A stretch of DNA of 64,000 nt. Source: Diaphorobacter limosus. Its GTDB lineage: Bacteria > Pseudomonadota > Gammaproteobacteria > Burkholderiales > Burkholderiaceae_C. Below, one piece after another: positions 9,604-18,973 of the stretch. The notes below the pieces were generated by a model. The model worked only from the letters and a program-made list of their open reading frames with translations, was not told the origin of the DNA and did not search any database. Location: the NCBI RefSeq assembly GCF_033100095.1, contig NZ_CP136921.1, positions 3,313,001 through 3,377,000 on the forward strand, given 5' to 3'. A program made the translations under genes and the position numbers. Each line of letters begins with the position of its first letter. Within the stretch, counting starts at the first letter, position 1.

Positions 9604-10542
9604 ATGGAAACCAAATGGCTTGAAGACTTCGTCAGCCTGGCTGAAACCCGCAGCTTCAGCCGCTCGGCACAGCTGCGCCATGTCACGCAGCCGGCGTTCT
9701 CGCGCCGCATCCAGGCGCTGGAGGCCTGGGCGGGCACGGATCTGGTGGATCGCAGCTCCTACCCCACGCGGCTCACCGCCGCCGGCACCACGCTGTACGA
9801 CCAGGCGCTGGAGGTGCTGCAGGCGCTGCAGAACACGCGCGCCATGCTGCGCGGGCATTCCAGCAGCAGCTCCGACATGATCGAGTTCGCCGTGCCGCAC
9901 ACGCTGGCCTTCACCTTCTTCCCGGCCTGGGTGTCGGCGGTGCGCGCGGACTTCGGGCCGCTCAAGAGCCGATTGATCGCGCTCAACGTGCACGACGCCG
10001 TGATGCGCCTGGTGGAGGGCGGGTGCGACCTGCTGATCTCCTACCACCACCCGTCGCAGCCGCTGCAGCTCGACCCCGAGCGCTACGACATGGTGACCCT
10101 GGGCCAGGAGGTGCTGGCGCCGTACTCCAAGGCCGGCCCCGATGGCCAGCCGCTGTTCTGCCTGCCCGGGAGCGTGGGCGAGCCGCTGCCCTATCTGGGC
10201 TACGCGCCGGGCGCCTATCTGGGCCGTGTCACGGAGCTGATCCTCAAGCAGTCGGGCACCACCATCCACCTGGAGCGGGTGTACGAGACCGACATGGCCG
10301 AAGGCCTGAAGGCCATGGCGCTCGAAGGCCATGGCGTGGCCTTTCTGCCCTACAGCGCCGTGAAGAAGGAGCTGCGCGCGCACAAGCTGGTGAGCGCCGC
10401 CCCGCCTGGCGTGGAAGATTGGCAGATGATCATGGAAGTGCGCGCCTACCGTGAAAAACCTTCGCGCAAGGAGTCGGCCAAGGGCCTGGCTCAGGCGCTG
10501 TGGGCCTATCTGCAGGCCCAGGGCGGGCAAAACCCCATCTGA
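9604..10542 (+). CDS. LysR-family transcriptional regulator
   Basis: A 312-residue protein with an N-terminal winged helix-turn-helix (residues about 3-62, WLEDFVSLAETRSFSRSAQL then VTQPAFSRRIQALE) and a C-terminal inducer-binding domain. It is divergent from dctQM across 121 bp, so it probably senses the TRAP substrate and controls uptake. The ligand is not evident. Confidence 0.9.
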   Translation: METKWLEDFVSLAETRSFSRSAQLRHVTQPAFSRRIQALEAWAGTDLVDRSSYPTRLTAAGTTLYDQALEVLQALQNTRAMLRGHSSSSSDMIEFAVPHTLAFTFFPAWVSAVRADFGPLKSRLIALNVHDAVMRLVEGGCDLLISYHHPSQPLQLDPERYDMVTLGQEVLAPYSKAGPDGQPLFCLPGSVGEPLPYLGYAPGAYLGRVTELILKQSGTTIHLERVYETDMAEGLKAMALEGHGVAFLPYSAVKKELRAHKLVSAAPPGVEDWQMIMEVRAYREKPSRKESAKGLAQALWAYLQAQGGQNPI

Positions 10543-10737
10543 TTGAACTTGGGCGCTGTTCTGGAAATACCCTAGGAATCTTGCGCCCCGGGAGGCGGTC
10601 GAGCACGCACAATACGAGGCCTGTGCTCCCCGTTCGGGAGCGGGTTGCACTTGGGGCACGCGCCATTGGCGATCTGCGCCGCCATGCAACCCATGAACCA
10701 CAGCCCAATCATCGTTTCACCCACAAGGAGATCCCAC

Positions 10738-11637
10738 ATGAAGAAACATTTGCTGGCCGCCGCGATCACCGTTCTGGCTGCAGGCAGCGCCCTGGCGCAG
10801 GCCAACGACACCCTGGCGAAGATCAAATCGTCTGGCGCCGTCACCCTGGGCGTGCGCGAATCATCGGGCCTGGGCTACACGCTGGGCAGTGGCAAGTACG
10901 TGGGTTTTCACACCGAGATGGGTGAGCGCATCCTGGCCGACATCCAGAAGCAGCTGGGCCTGGCCAAGATGGAGATCAAGTACCAGCCCGTGACCTCGCA
11001 GAACCGCATCCCGCTGGTGGTCAACGGCACCGTGGACATCGAGTGCGGCTCCACCACCAATAATATGGCGCGCCAGAAGGACGTGGCCTTTGCCTACACC
11101 ACCTATGTGGAAGAGGTGCGCATCGCGGTGAATGCCAAGTCGGGCATCACCGGCATCAAGGATCTGAATGGCAAGACCATCGTCACCACCACCGGCACGA
11201 CCTCTGTGCAGACGCTACGCAAGAACAAGCGCGCCGATGGCCTGACCTTCAAGGAGGTCATGGGCAAGGACCACGCCGACAGCTTCCTGATGCTGGAGAC
11301 GGGCCGCGCCGACGCCTTCATCATGGACGGCTCCATCCTGGCGGCCAACATCTCCAAGTCCAAGAACCCGGCCGACTACAAGGTCGTCGGCGAGGTGCTG
11401 TCGGTCGAGCCCATCGCCTGCATGCTGCGCAAGGATGATCCGGCCTTCAAGAAGGCCGTGGACGACTCCATCGTGCGCCAGATCAAGGACGGCTCGCTGG
11501 CCAAGCTCTACGACCGCTGGTTCATGCAGCCCATCCCGCCGAACAACGTGAAGGTCGGCCTGCCGCTGTCCGAGGCCACCAAGGAAGCCTGGGCTAACCC
11601 GAACGACAAGCCCATGGAGTCCTACGAAGTCAAGTAA
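10738..11637 (+). CDS. gltI: Glutamate/aspartate-type ABC transporter periplasmic binding protein
   Basis: A 299-residue family 3 binding protein with a signal peptide (residues 1-20, cleavage near ALA-Q). The ligand-pocket region ECGSTTNNMARQKDVAFAYT closely resembles E. coli GltI. The ATG at 10738 has an AAGGAG site at 10725-10730; the frame is open further upstream but without a better start. It is followed by a terminator-like hairpin and then gltJ, an arrangement that makes binding protein in excess over the membrane parts. Confidence 0.92.
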   Translation: MKKHLLAAAITVLAAGSALAQANDTLAKIKSSGAVTLGVRESSGLGYTLGSGKYVGFHTEMGERILADIQKQLGLAKMEIKYQPVTSQNRIPLVVNGTVDIECGSTTNNMARQKDVAFAYTTYVEEVRIAVNAKSGITGIKDLNGKTIVTTTGTTSVQTLRKNKRADGLTFKEVMGKDHADSFLMLETGRADAFIMDGSILAANISKSKNPADYKVVGEVLSVEPIACMLRKDDPAFKKAVDDSIVRQIKDGSLAKLYDRWFMQPIPPNNVKVGLPLSEATKEAWANPNDKPMESYEVK

Positions 11638-11656
11638 GCGGCGCTGCACATAGGCC

Positions 11657-11693
11657 GGCCCCTTCTGACCTGATGGACGGAAGGGGCCTTTTT
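11657..11693 (+). terminator. Partial terminator between gltI and gltJ
   Basis: A 9-bp stem (GGCCCCTTC at 11657-11665 with GAAGGGGCC at 11680-11688) is followed by five T. Its place between the binding-protein gene and the permease genes suggests attenuation rather than full termination. Confidence 0.75.
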
Positions 11694-11751
11694 GTTGCGC
11701 ACCGCGATGCGGGCCGCGCATGTCCGAGTTAACAAACAAAGAGGTGTTCTT

Positions 11752-12504
11752 ATGAGTTGGGATTGGCAGGTGTTCTGCCAGGACACCATTACCCAGGAGG
11801 TGGGCGCGAGCTGCTTCGGCCAGGGTGGTGACATCACCTATCTGGACTGGATGCTGTCGGCCTGGGGCTGGACCGTGTCGGTGTCTCTGCTGTCTTTGAT
11901 CGTGGCGTTGGTCGTGGGATCGGTGATCGGTACCTTGCGCACCCTGCCCGATAGTCCGTGGATCGTGCGCCTGGGCAATGCCTGGGTCGAGTTCTTCCGC
12001 AATATTCCGCTGCTGGTACACATTTTTCTGTGGTACCACGTGATCCCGTCGATCTTCCCGGCCATGAAGTCGCTGCCCGGCTTTGTGCTGGTGGTGTTTG
12101 CCCTGGGCTTCTTCACCTCGGCGCGCATTGCCGAGCAGCTGCGCTCGGGCATTCTGGCACTGCCGCGCGGCCAGCGCTACGCCGGCATGGCGATGGGTTT
12201 CACCACCTTCCAGTACTACCGCTATGTGCTGCTGCCGATGGCGTTTCGCATCATCATCCCGCCGCTGACCAGCGAGACCATGAACATTTTCAAGAACTCC
12301 TCGGTGGCCTTTGCCGTGTCGGTGGCCGAGCTGACCATGTTCGCCATGCAGGCGCAGGAGGAAACCTCGCGCGGCATCGAGGTCTATCTGGCGGTGACCG
12401 GGCTGTACGTGATCTCGGCCTTGGTCATCAACCGCATCATGGCCTTCGTCGAGAAGCGCTCGCGCGTGCCCGGCATGATTGCTGCGGGCGGGGGAGGGCA
12501 TTGA
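11752..12504 (+). CDS. gltJ: Glutamate/aspartate ABC transporter permease
   Basis: A 250-residue inner-membrane protein with about five helices and the HisM-type permease signature (VEFFRNIPLLVHIFLWY, then ARIAEQLRSGILALPRGQRYAGMAMG, the EAA loop that docks to the ATPase). The start at 11752 follows AAAGAGGTG. It pairs with GltK one base downstream of its stop codon. Confidence 0.92.
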   Translation: MSWDWQVFCQDTITQEVGASCFGQGGDITYLDWMLSAWGWTVSVSLLSLIVALVVGSVIGTLRTLPDSPWIVRLGNAWVEFFRNIPLLVHIFLWYHVIPSIFPAMKSLPGFVLVVFALGFFTSARIAEQLRSGILALPRGQRYAGMAMGFTTFQYYRYVLLPMAFRIIIPPLTSETMNIFKNSSVAFAVSVAELTMFAMQAQEETSRGIEVYLAVTGLYVISALVINRIMAFVEKRSRVPGMIAAGGGGH

Positions 12505-12505
12505 T

Positions 12506-13177
12506 ATGAACCTGAATATCGATTGGTCCTTCTTCACCTGGGATCTGTTCACCAACTTCGTGCTCAAGGGGCTGTACTTCAGCCTGTTTCTGACCGTGGT
12601 GGCCACGGCTGGCGGCATTGCCCTGGGTACGGTGCTGGCGCTGATGCGGCTGTCAGGCAAGAAGTGGCTGGACCTTCCAGCCACCATCTACGTCAACGGC
12701 ATGCGCTCCATCCCGCTGGTGATGGTGATCCTGTGGTTCTTCCTGTTGGTGCCGCTGATCATCGGGCGGCCCATAGGTGCCGAGGTCTCGGCCATCATCA
12801 CCTTCGTGGCCTTCGAGGCGGCCTACTTCAGCGAGATCATGCGCGCCGGCATCCAGTCCATACCCCGGGGCCAGGTGTTTGCCGGCCAGGCCATGGGCAT
12901 GACCTATGGGCAGAACATGAAGCTGGTGGTGCTGCCGCAGGCGTTTCGCAACATGCTGCCGGTGCTGCTCACGCAGACCATCATCCTGTTCCAGGACACC
13001 TCGCTGGTCTATGCCATTGGCGCCTATGACATGCTCAAGGGCTTCGAGATCGCCGGCAAGAACTATGGCCGCCCGATCGAAGCCTACATGGCGGCGGCCG
13101 TGGTCTATTTCATCATTTGCTACGCGCTGTCGTGGAGCGTCAAGCGCCTGCACAAGAAGATCGCCATCATCCGCTGA
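12506..13177 (+). CDS. gltK: Glutamate/aspartate ABC transporter permease
   Basis: A 223-residue permease of the same family with YVNGMRSIPLVMVILWFF and the EAA loop SEIMRAGIQSIPRGQVFAGQAMG. Its ATG lies two bases past the gltJ stop, so translation is coupled. It forms the heterodimeric channel with GltJ. Confidence 0.92.
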   Translation: MNLNIDWSFFTWDLFTNFVLKGLYFSLFLTVVATAGGIALGTVLALMRLSGKKWLDLPATIYVNGMRSIPLVMVILWFFLLVPLIIGRPIGAEVSAIITFVAFEAAYFSEIMRAGIQSIPRGQVFAGQAMGMTYGQNMKLVVLPQAFRNMLPVLLTQTIILFQDTSLVYAIGAYDMLKGFEIAGKNYGRPIEAYMAAAVVYFIICYALSWSVKRLHKKIAIIR

Positions 13178-13189
13178 TATGCAGCACAA

Positions 13190-13330
13190 CCCCCTGAGGC
13201 GCTGCGCGCCTTCCCCCTTCTCTCGCGGCGCTGCGCGCCGCGGGAAGGGGGACGCCACCAGCGCGGCGGGGCGGCCCTTGCGCGGTGGCCCTGGCCTGGG
13301 CCGCGCTTCTTGCACGCGTAGCGGGGCATA
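13190..13330. repeat. REP-like palindromic element between gltK and gltL
   Basis: The 170-bp gap holds a strong nested hairpin: CGCGGCGC and GCGCCGCG form the inner stem (about 13224-13242), enclosed by TTCCCCC and GGGAAGGGG. More GC-rich inverted sequence follows. No coding signal is seen. It resembles intergenic REP-type repeats, but only this one copy is in the window. Confidence 0.55.
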
Positions 13331-13347
13331 AGAGATTGGAGTGAAAA

Positions 13348-14085
<738 letters not shown>

Positions 14086-14141
14086 TGGGCCTGGTGGCTC
14101 GCAGGCCTGCCGGGGCAGGGACGCGAGGCTGTGCCGGGGCG

Positions 14142-14181
14142 AAAAAAAGGCGACCGACCGTCCCCGCAGCAGCCGGTCGCC
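14142..14181 (-). terminator. Rho-independent terminator of the porin gene
   Basis: On the minus strand an 8-bp stem GGCGACCG/CGGTCGCC (14174-14181 with 14149-14156) is followed by seven T at 14142-14148. It lies 34 bp past the porin stop. Confidence 0.85.
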
Positions 14182-14214
14182 AACCCTGAAGAACAAAAAA
14201 CCGTTGCGTGTCGA

Positions 14215-15341
14215 TCAGAAGAAGAGGATGCCGCCGATAGCGACGCTGTTCTGCTTGGCGCTGGCGCCGCTGAAGCCCTTGGATCGGGTCTGACCGATTT
14301 CACCCACCAGGGTCACGCTCTTGGTCAGGTTGTAGTAGACGCCAGCGGTCAGGTTTTCATTCGAGCGCAGATCAGAGCCGGTGAAGGCGCTGTCGTTCTT
14401 GCTCCTGCCGTAACCCAGGCCCAGCTTCACGTTCTGGGCGGCCTGCATGGTTCCTTGCAGCAGAAGGTTGTTGCCCTTCACGCCGCCCTGGTCGCCGTCG
14501 GCCAGAATGCCGATGCCCTTGCCGCCCTGGTAGTTGGCCAGCAGGCCGAACGCGCCGGCGTTGACGGATCCGCCGACTTCGCCGGCGTTCATGGTGAAGC
14601 CGCCCACGCCGTCATATTTCTGGGTCTTGGCGCCCACCCAGGCCTTGAACCCCTGGCCAGCGTAGGTGGCCCGGGCCTGGAACTGCAGGTTGTCCTTCTT
14701 CGCCGTGCTCAGGTTGTTGGTCGGGCTCATCAGGCCCAGATCCACACTGAAACCACCCATGTTCGGGGTGGTGTAAACGGCTTGCCCGTACATGCCGGGG
14801 AAGGTGTAGCCGGAGCCGATATGGCCCAGCGAGACGCGGCCATTTTGCGTTGCGTTGGTGGCCGCACCGACACCGATGAGGGTCATGTCGCTGATGATGG
14901 AATGAAAACCGAACAGCCCGTAGTCGCGCCCCAGCTTGACCGTGCCCATGCCGTCATTGCCAAAGCTCAGGTAGGCCTGGCGAACGTCCACGTCATTGTT
15001 CTGCGCGATGGAACTGCCGGTGGCGACGGAGACGCCGATGCCCACGTTGGCGGACACATCAAAGCCGCCCTGCCTGGACTGGGCCCGACGGAGAGGTAGG
15101 ACGGCAGCAGGCCGTTGCCGATCACGGTGGTCTTTTCCTTGCCGGCGCAGGCCAGGCCGGCATCACCCAGGGCGGTGCCAGTCACGGTGCCCGCGGGTTG
15201 CTTGCAATCGGTCTGGGTGTAGAAGGCATTGACGTTGCCGCCGATGGACACAGTCCAGTCGCCGGCCTGGATGTCAACGGCCTGGGCTGCGGGGAGGGCG
15301 AAGGCTGCGAGTGCAGCGGCTGCAATGAGTTTTCTGTCCAT
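14215..15341 (-). pseudogene. Gram-negative porin, interrupted by a 1-nt frameshift
   Basis: The first part (from ATG 15341) encodes a signal peptide and the first barrel strands (VDIQAGDWTVSIGGNVNAFY), up to LLPSYLSVG. The rest (from about 15080 to the stop at 14215) is in another frame, beginning QSRQGGFDVSANVGIGVSVA and ending with the C-terminal aromatic GGILFF typical of outer-membrane porins. Adding one base in the GGGCCC run at 15081-15086 joins the frames into a 375-residue protein, a normal length for trimeric Burkholderiales porins. Everything else is intact, including the terminator, so this is either a sequencing error or a very recent mutation. Confidence 0.8.
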
Positions 15342-15609
15342 CTATGTCTCCGTGGTGATAAATGACGAGGTACGTGATCGGCCGGTCACTGGTGATCCGG
15401 CGGCGTTGCTGACGCAAGTACCGTGCCTGTCATTTGCACTGCCGCAATGGCTTGCTGTACCGAGACATATGCTCCGAACATTGGCATACGAGTTCAGAAA
15501 CGGAGCAGGCTGTCCCACGGCCAGCCAAGGCTGGCGCAGTCCGGGCCAGGCCCTGGGCGTCATATCAGGGCGCAAGCCGGTGTATCGCGCGCTGGTATGG
15601 CGTGGTGCT

Positions 15610-16653
15610 TCAAGAGGGGGTGGGCGACTGCTGGCCTGTTGTGCGCACACGGCCAAACAAGTCCTTGGGGTCGCCCTGGCCGGGCACCAGCTCCAAGTCC
15701 ATGCCCAGGTGGTGCGCCTCGGCCAGCCGATGGATGAGGCGCAGGGTGGCATGGTCCTCCAGCGCAAAGCCGACCGAGTCAAACAGCGTCACCTGCCCCT
15801 CGTGCTCGCGTCCTGGCGCCTGGCCTGCGAGCACCCGCCACAGCTCGGCGACCGGGTGGTCGGCGGGCAGCTGCTGGATCTCGCCCTCTACGCGGGTTTG
15901 CGGCGGGTATTCGACAACGATGCGCGCTGCTCGCAGTACATCCGGGTGCAGCTCGGTCTTGCCCGGGCAGTCGCCGCCCACGGCATTCAGGTGCATGCCG
16001 GGCTCCAGCATGGCGGGCGTGACGATGCAGGCGTGGCTCTTGCTGGCCGTGGCCGTGGTCACGATGTCGGCGCCGCGCACGGCCTGGATCACCGATGCGG
16101 CGCGCCGCAGCGTCAGCCCGGGCACCGTTGCCAGGTTGCGCTGCAGCCGCTCACTGGCCGCCGGGGCGATGTCGAACACGCGCAGTTCGTCGATGCCCAG
16201 CAGCGCGTGAAAGGCCAGGGCCTGGAACTCGGCCTGCGCGCCGTTGCCGATCAGCGCCATGCTGCGGCTGCCCGGCCGCGCCAGGGCCCGAGCCGCCAGG
16301 GCCGAGGTGGCGGCGGTGCGCAGGGCCGTGGCCAGGGTCAGCTCGGACAGCAGCAGCGGCAGGCCCGTGGCCACCTCGGCCAGCATGCCGAAGGCCATCA
16401 CCGTGGGCAGGCCCAACGCCGGGTTGCCGGGGTGGCCGTTGACATACTTGAAGCTGTAGAGCCGCTCGTCCGCCACGGGCATGAGCTCGATCACGCCAGT
16501 CGGGCTGTGGCTGGCCAGGCGTGCCGATTTGTCGTAGTCGTCCCAACGCAGGAAGCTGGCCTGGATCTCGTCGGCCAGCTCGCAGAGGAAGCGTTCTGGG
16601 CCCATGCCCCGCACCAGGGCGGCCAGGGTCGGAAGATCGACGAGTCGGGTCAT
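15610..16653 (-). CDS. Ornithine cyclodeaminase family protein
   Basis: A 347-residue protein of the ornithine cyclodeaminase/mu-crystallin family. It has the substrate-binding LYSFKYVNGHPGNPALGLPTV region, an NAD(P)-binding ALIGNGAQAEFQALA motif and DIVTTATAS. True ornithine cyclodeaminases turn L-ornithine into L-proline plus ammonia with bound NAD+; related enzymes reduce imino acids. The length fits the proteobacterial enzyme. No arginine or ornithine catabolic genes are adjacent, so the substrate is assigned by family only. The 268 bp between it and the porin show no gene. Confidence 0.85.
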   Translation of the reverse strand: MTRLVDLPTLAALVRGMGPERFLCELADEIQASFLRWDDYDKSARLASHSPTGVIELMPVADERLYSFKYVNGHPGNPALGLPTVMAFGMLAEVATGLPLLLSELTLATALRTAATSALAARALARPGSRSMALIGNGAQAEFQALAFHALLGIDELRVFDIAPAASERLQRNLATVPGLTLRRAASVIQAVRGADIVTTATASKSHACIVTPAMLEPGMHLNAVGGDCPGKTELHPDVLRAARIVVEYPPQTRVEGEIQQLPADHPVAELWRVLAGQAPGREHEGQVTLFDSVGFALEDHATLRLIHRLAEAHHLGMDLELVPGQGDPKDLFGRVRTTGQQSPTPS

Positions 16654-16719
16654 GGGGCGATCCTGTGGCGAGCCGGGATGCCGCCATTGTGGACGGCCCC
16701 ACGCCGCCGGGCAAACCGC

Positions 16720-17547
16720 CTACGGCCTGGCGGCCAGGATCGCGCGCGCCAGCTCGGCAAAGCCCGCGCCGCGCTCGCCCTGGGTCACGTAGCGCGGCAG
16801 GTGCGTGAGCTGCGGCACGAAGCGCGCGATGTTGGCCACGCCCACGCTGTTCTCGAAATGTTCGAACATCAGCTGGTCATTGGTCGAGTCGCCCACATAG
16901 ACCCAGTGCGAGAGCTCGGCATCCAGATCGCGCCCCAGCAGCTCGCGCACTATCCAGCGCGCGCCTTCCAGTTTGTTGTGCGCGCCATACCAGCCATTGA
17001 TGTGGATGCTGCTGACGGTGGCGTTCATGCCGGCAGCGCGCATGATGGCCACGCATTCGGCGATGGCTGATGGCGGCAGGTGCGTGAACTCGCTGTGGTC
17101 GATGGCGATGTCGGTCTCGCGCCCGGCCGAGTCGGTGGCGCGGCGCGCACCGGGCACGCGCGCCTCGATGTCGGCCAGCACCTGCTGCATGCGGGCGTAG
17201 TTGGCGGCGCGTGTGGTGGCGTCCTGTTGGTATATTTTTGATAGCTGCTCGCGCTTTAATGGAAAGCGCTGAAGGCTATTTTTGTCTATATTTTTTGGCA
17301 GCAACGCCACGGCCCCGTTCTCGGCCACGATGCTGTCCACCGGCCAGCTGGCGGCAAACGGCTCGCTCCAGCCCACGGGCCGGCCAGTGATGGCGATCAC
17401 ATGCAGGCCGGCGGCTTTCAGGTCGGCCAGCGCCGCCAGCGCTTCGGGTGTGATGGCGCCGTCGGTGGTCAGGGTGTCGTCGATGTCGGTGAGCACGCCG
17501 AAGATGCGTTGGCGTGTCGGGCCAGGCCACAGGGCAAGGGGTTGCAT
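16720..17547 (-). CDS. HAD superfamily (type IIB) phosphatase
   Basis: A 275-residue protein with HAD motif I VLTDIDDTLT (residues 18-27), motif II AITGRP, and motif IV WVYVGDSTNDQLMF, with a C2B-type cap between. It resembles Cof-like and sugar-phosphate phosphatases. Motif I contains the nucleophile Asp and acid/base Asp of an active enzyme. Repeat copy C lies in frame inside it, encoding roughly KNSLQRFPLKREQLSKI, an AT-rich stretch unlike the rest. It is 40 bp downstream of a glycosyltransferase gene on the same strand. The substrate is unknown. Confidence 0.8.
   Translation of the reverse strand: MQPLALWPGPTRQRIFGVLTDIDDTLTTDGAITPEALAALADLKAAGLHVIAITGRPVGWSEPFAASWPVDSIVAENGAVALLPKNIDKNSLQRFPLKREQLSKIYQQDATTRAANYARMQQVLADIEARVPGARRATDSAGRETDIAIDHSEFTHLPPSAIAECVAIMRAAGMNATVSSIHINGWYGAHNKLEGARWIVRELLGRDLDAELSHWVYVGDSTNDQLMFEHFENSVGVANIARFVPQLTHLPRYVTQGERGAGFAELARAILAARP
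17241..17283 (+). repeat. ~43-bp interspersed palindromic element, copy C (inside the HAD gene)
   Basis: ATAGCTGCTCGCGC, spacer, AAAGCGCTGAAGGC and ATTTTT, with the 29-nt spacing shared by all copies. It is in frame in the HAD phosphatase gene, on the opposite strand. Confidence 0.75.
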
Positions 17548-17587
17548 GCAAAAAAGATGGGTGGTGTAGTGCGGCGCAGCCGGCGTA

Positions 17588-18574
17588 TCACGAGATGGTG
17601 GAGTCGTGCGAGGGGAGCGCCGAATGATCCAGGGACAGGCAAAGCGGCTCGGTCGGTACGTTGCTCACGTCATAGTGCAGGAAGGCAATCAGGCTTTGAA
17701 TGCCGATCAGCACCGGCAGCGCCGCCAGCATGACCGTGCCGCTGGTGGCGGGGTGGCTATTGAAGTTGCCCGAGACCCAGTGCCAAGTGCCAAACGCCGT
17801 GCCGGCCAGCACCAATAGCACGCCGCTCAGACTGTACAGCGTGCCCACGTTGAAGTCGCGCACCAAGTAGCTATAGACATAGCGGCGCCACAAACGAGAC
17901 ATGTGCTTTTTCAGGAACTCAGGCAGCACGCGCCCGACCTTGAGATTGGATTCCTCGTCGGCGTAGACCGAGTCCATGGGAATATCCTTCACCACGGCAC
18001 GCAGTGTGTTCAGACGGAACAGCATGTCGGTCTCGAAGAAATAGCGCCGCTCCAGCTTGTCCAGCGGCAGCTCGGCCAACACGCTGGTGCGCACGGCCGT
18101 ATAGCCGTTGGTGGGATCCATCACGTTCCAGTAGCCACAGCTGAGCTTGGTCAGGAAGGACAGCATGGCATTGCCAAACAGTCGCACCGGCGGCATGCCT
18201 TGCACCGATTCAGGGCGGAAGAAGCGATTGCCCTTGGTGTAGTCGGCCCGTCCCTGCAGCAACGGGCGCACGAAGCTGGGCAGCAGCGCGGGGTCCATCT
18301 GCCCATCACCATCGATCTTCACCACGATATCCATGCCATCGGCCATGGCGGCCTGGTAGGCGGTGACGATGGCGCCGCCCACGCCACGGTTCTCGGGGTT
18401 GAACAACACCCGCACGCGTGGGTCGCGGTTGTGTTCCTCGATGAACCGGCCGCTGCCGTCCGGACAGGCATCGTCCACCGCGTAAATGGCCTCCGCCTCA
18501 GAACCTATCGCTTGGATCACTTCCAGGACATGCCGGGTGACTTTGTAGCAAGGAATGGCGACGGCGATGCGCAT
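17588..18574 (-). CDS. Family 2 glycosyltransferase with C-terminal membrane segments
   Basis: A 328-residue protein. The GT-A domain starts MRIAVAIPCYKV, with the donor/metal motif KIDGDGQMDP, DPTNGYTAVR and a FFETDML region. The C-terminal third contains two hydrophobic helices, as in polyprenyl-phosphate sugar transferases. It is the last gene of a three-gene minus-strand set with an SMR-like transporter and a DUF2142 membrane protein, which suggests lipid-linked sugar formation, flipping and transfer. The sugar is unknown. Confidence 0.82.
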   Translation of the reverse strand: MRIAVAIPCYKVTRHVLEVIQAIGSEAEAIYAVDDACPDGSGRFIEEHNRDPRVRVLFNPENRGVGGAIVTAYQAAMADGMDIVVKIDGDGQMDPALLPSFVRPLLQGRADYTKGNRFFRPESVQGMPPVRLFGNAMLSFLTKLSCGYWNVMDPTNGYTAVRTSVLAELPLDKLERRYFFETDMLFRLNTLRAVVKDIPMDSVYADEESNLKVGRVLPEFLKKHMSRLWRRYVYSYLVRDFNVGTLYSLSGVLLVLAGTAFGTWHWVSGNFNSHPATSGTVMLAALPVLIGIQSLIAFLHYDVSNVPTEPLCLSLDHSALPSHDSTIS

Positions 18575-18587
18575 CGGGTGTCAATCC

Positions 18588-18935
18588 TTAATTTGTGGAC
18601 GCCAGCGCCACGCCGGCCATGATGAGAGCGCCACCCGCCAGCGTGCGCCAGTGCAGCGATTCACCGAGGAACAGCCAGGCCAGTGTGGGCACGATCAAGA
18701 AGGCCAGCCCCATGAACGGATAAGCCAGGTGCAGCGGCGCATGACGCAGTACCCAGACCCACGCGAGAGTGGTGATGCCATATAGGGCCAGCGACGCAAT
18801 GAGCCAGCCGTTGGTGATCCAGTCCATGGCAGCGGGCTCAGGGGGGAGCGCAGCGGCTGCCTTCTTGAATAGAAGCTGTCCGATCGCGATGCAGACCACG
18901 CAGGCCAGGGTCTGAAGAAGAAGGATTGGATTCAT
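18588..18935 (-). CDS. Small four-helix EamA/SMR-like membrane protein
   Basis: A 115-residue protein with four transmembrane segments, close in size and pattern to EmrE/ArnE-type proteins (GQLLFKKAA in helix 1; HLAYPFMGLAFLIVPTLAWLFLGESL in the second half). ATG 18935 was chosen; an in-frame GTG at 18947 would add four residues. It lies 13 bp from the downstream glycosyltransferase. In such a context small SMR-like proteins are thought to flip undecaprenyl-phosphate sugars, which is inferred here. Confidence 0.75.
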   Translation of the reverse strand: MNPILLLQTLACVVCIAIGQLLFKKAAAALPPEPAAMDWITNGWLIASLALYGITTLAWVWVLRHAPLHLAYPFMGLAFLIVPTLAWLFLGESLHWRTLAGGALIMAGVALASTN

Positions 18936-18973
18936 TTTCTTCGGCACTTTTAAAAATGCGAACTGGCTTTGTT

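Noticed and set aside
7639..10701. A single 1020-residue minus-strand protein covering dctM, dctQ and beyond
   Set aside because: Only the last 432 codons show protein character (DctM). The rest is open by chance across dctQ and antisense to the LysR gene.
14142..14181. Plus-strand terminator for gltL
   Set aside because: The stem has no T-run on the plus strand; the seven A at 14142-14148 make it a minus-strand terminator for the porin.
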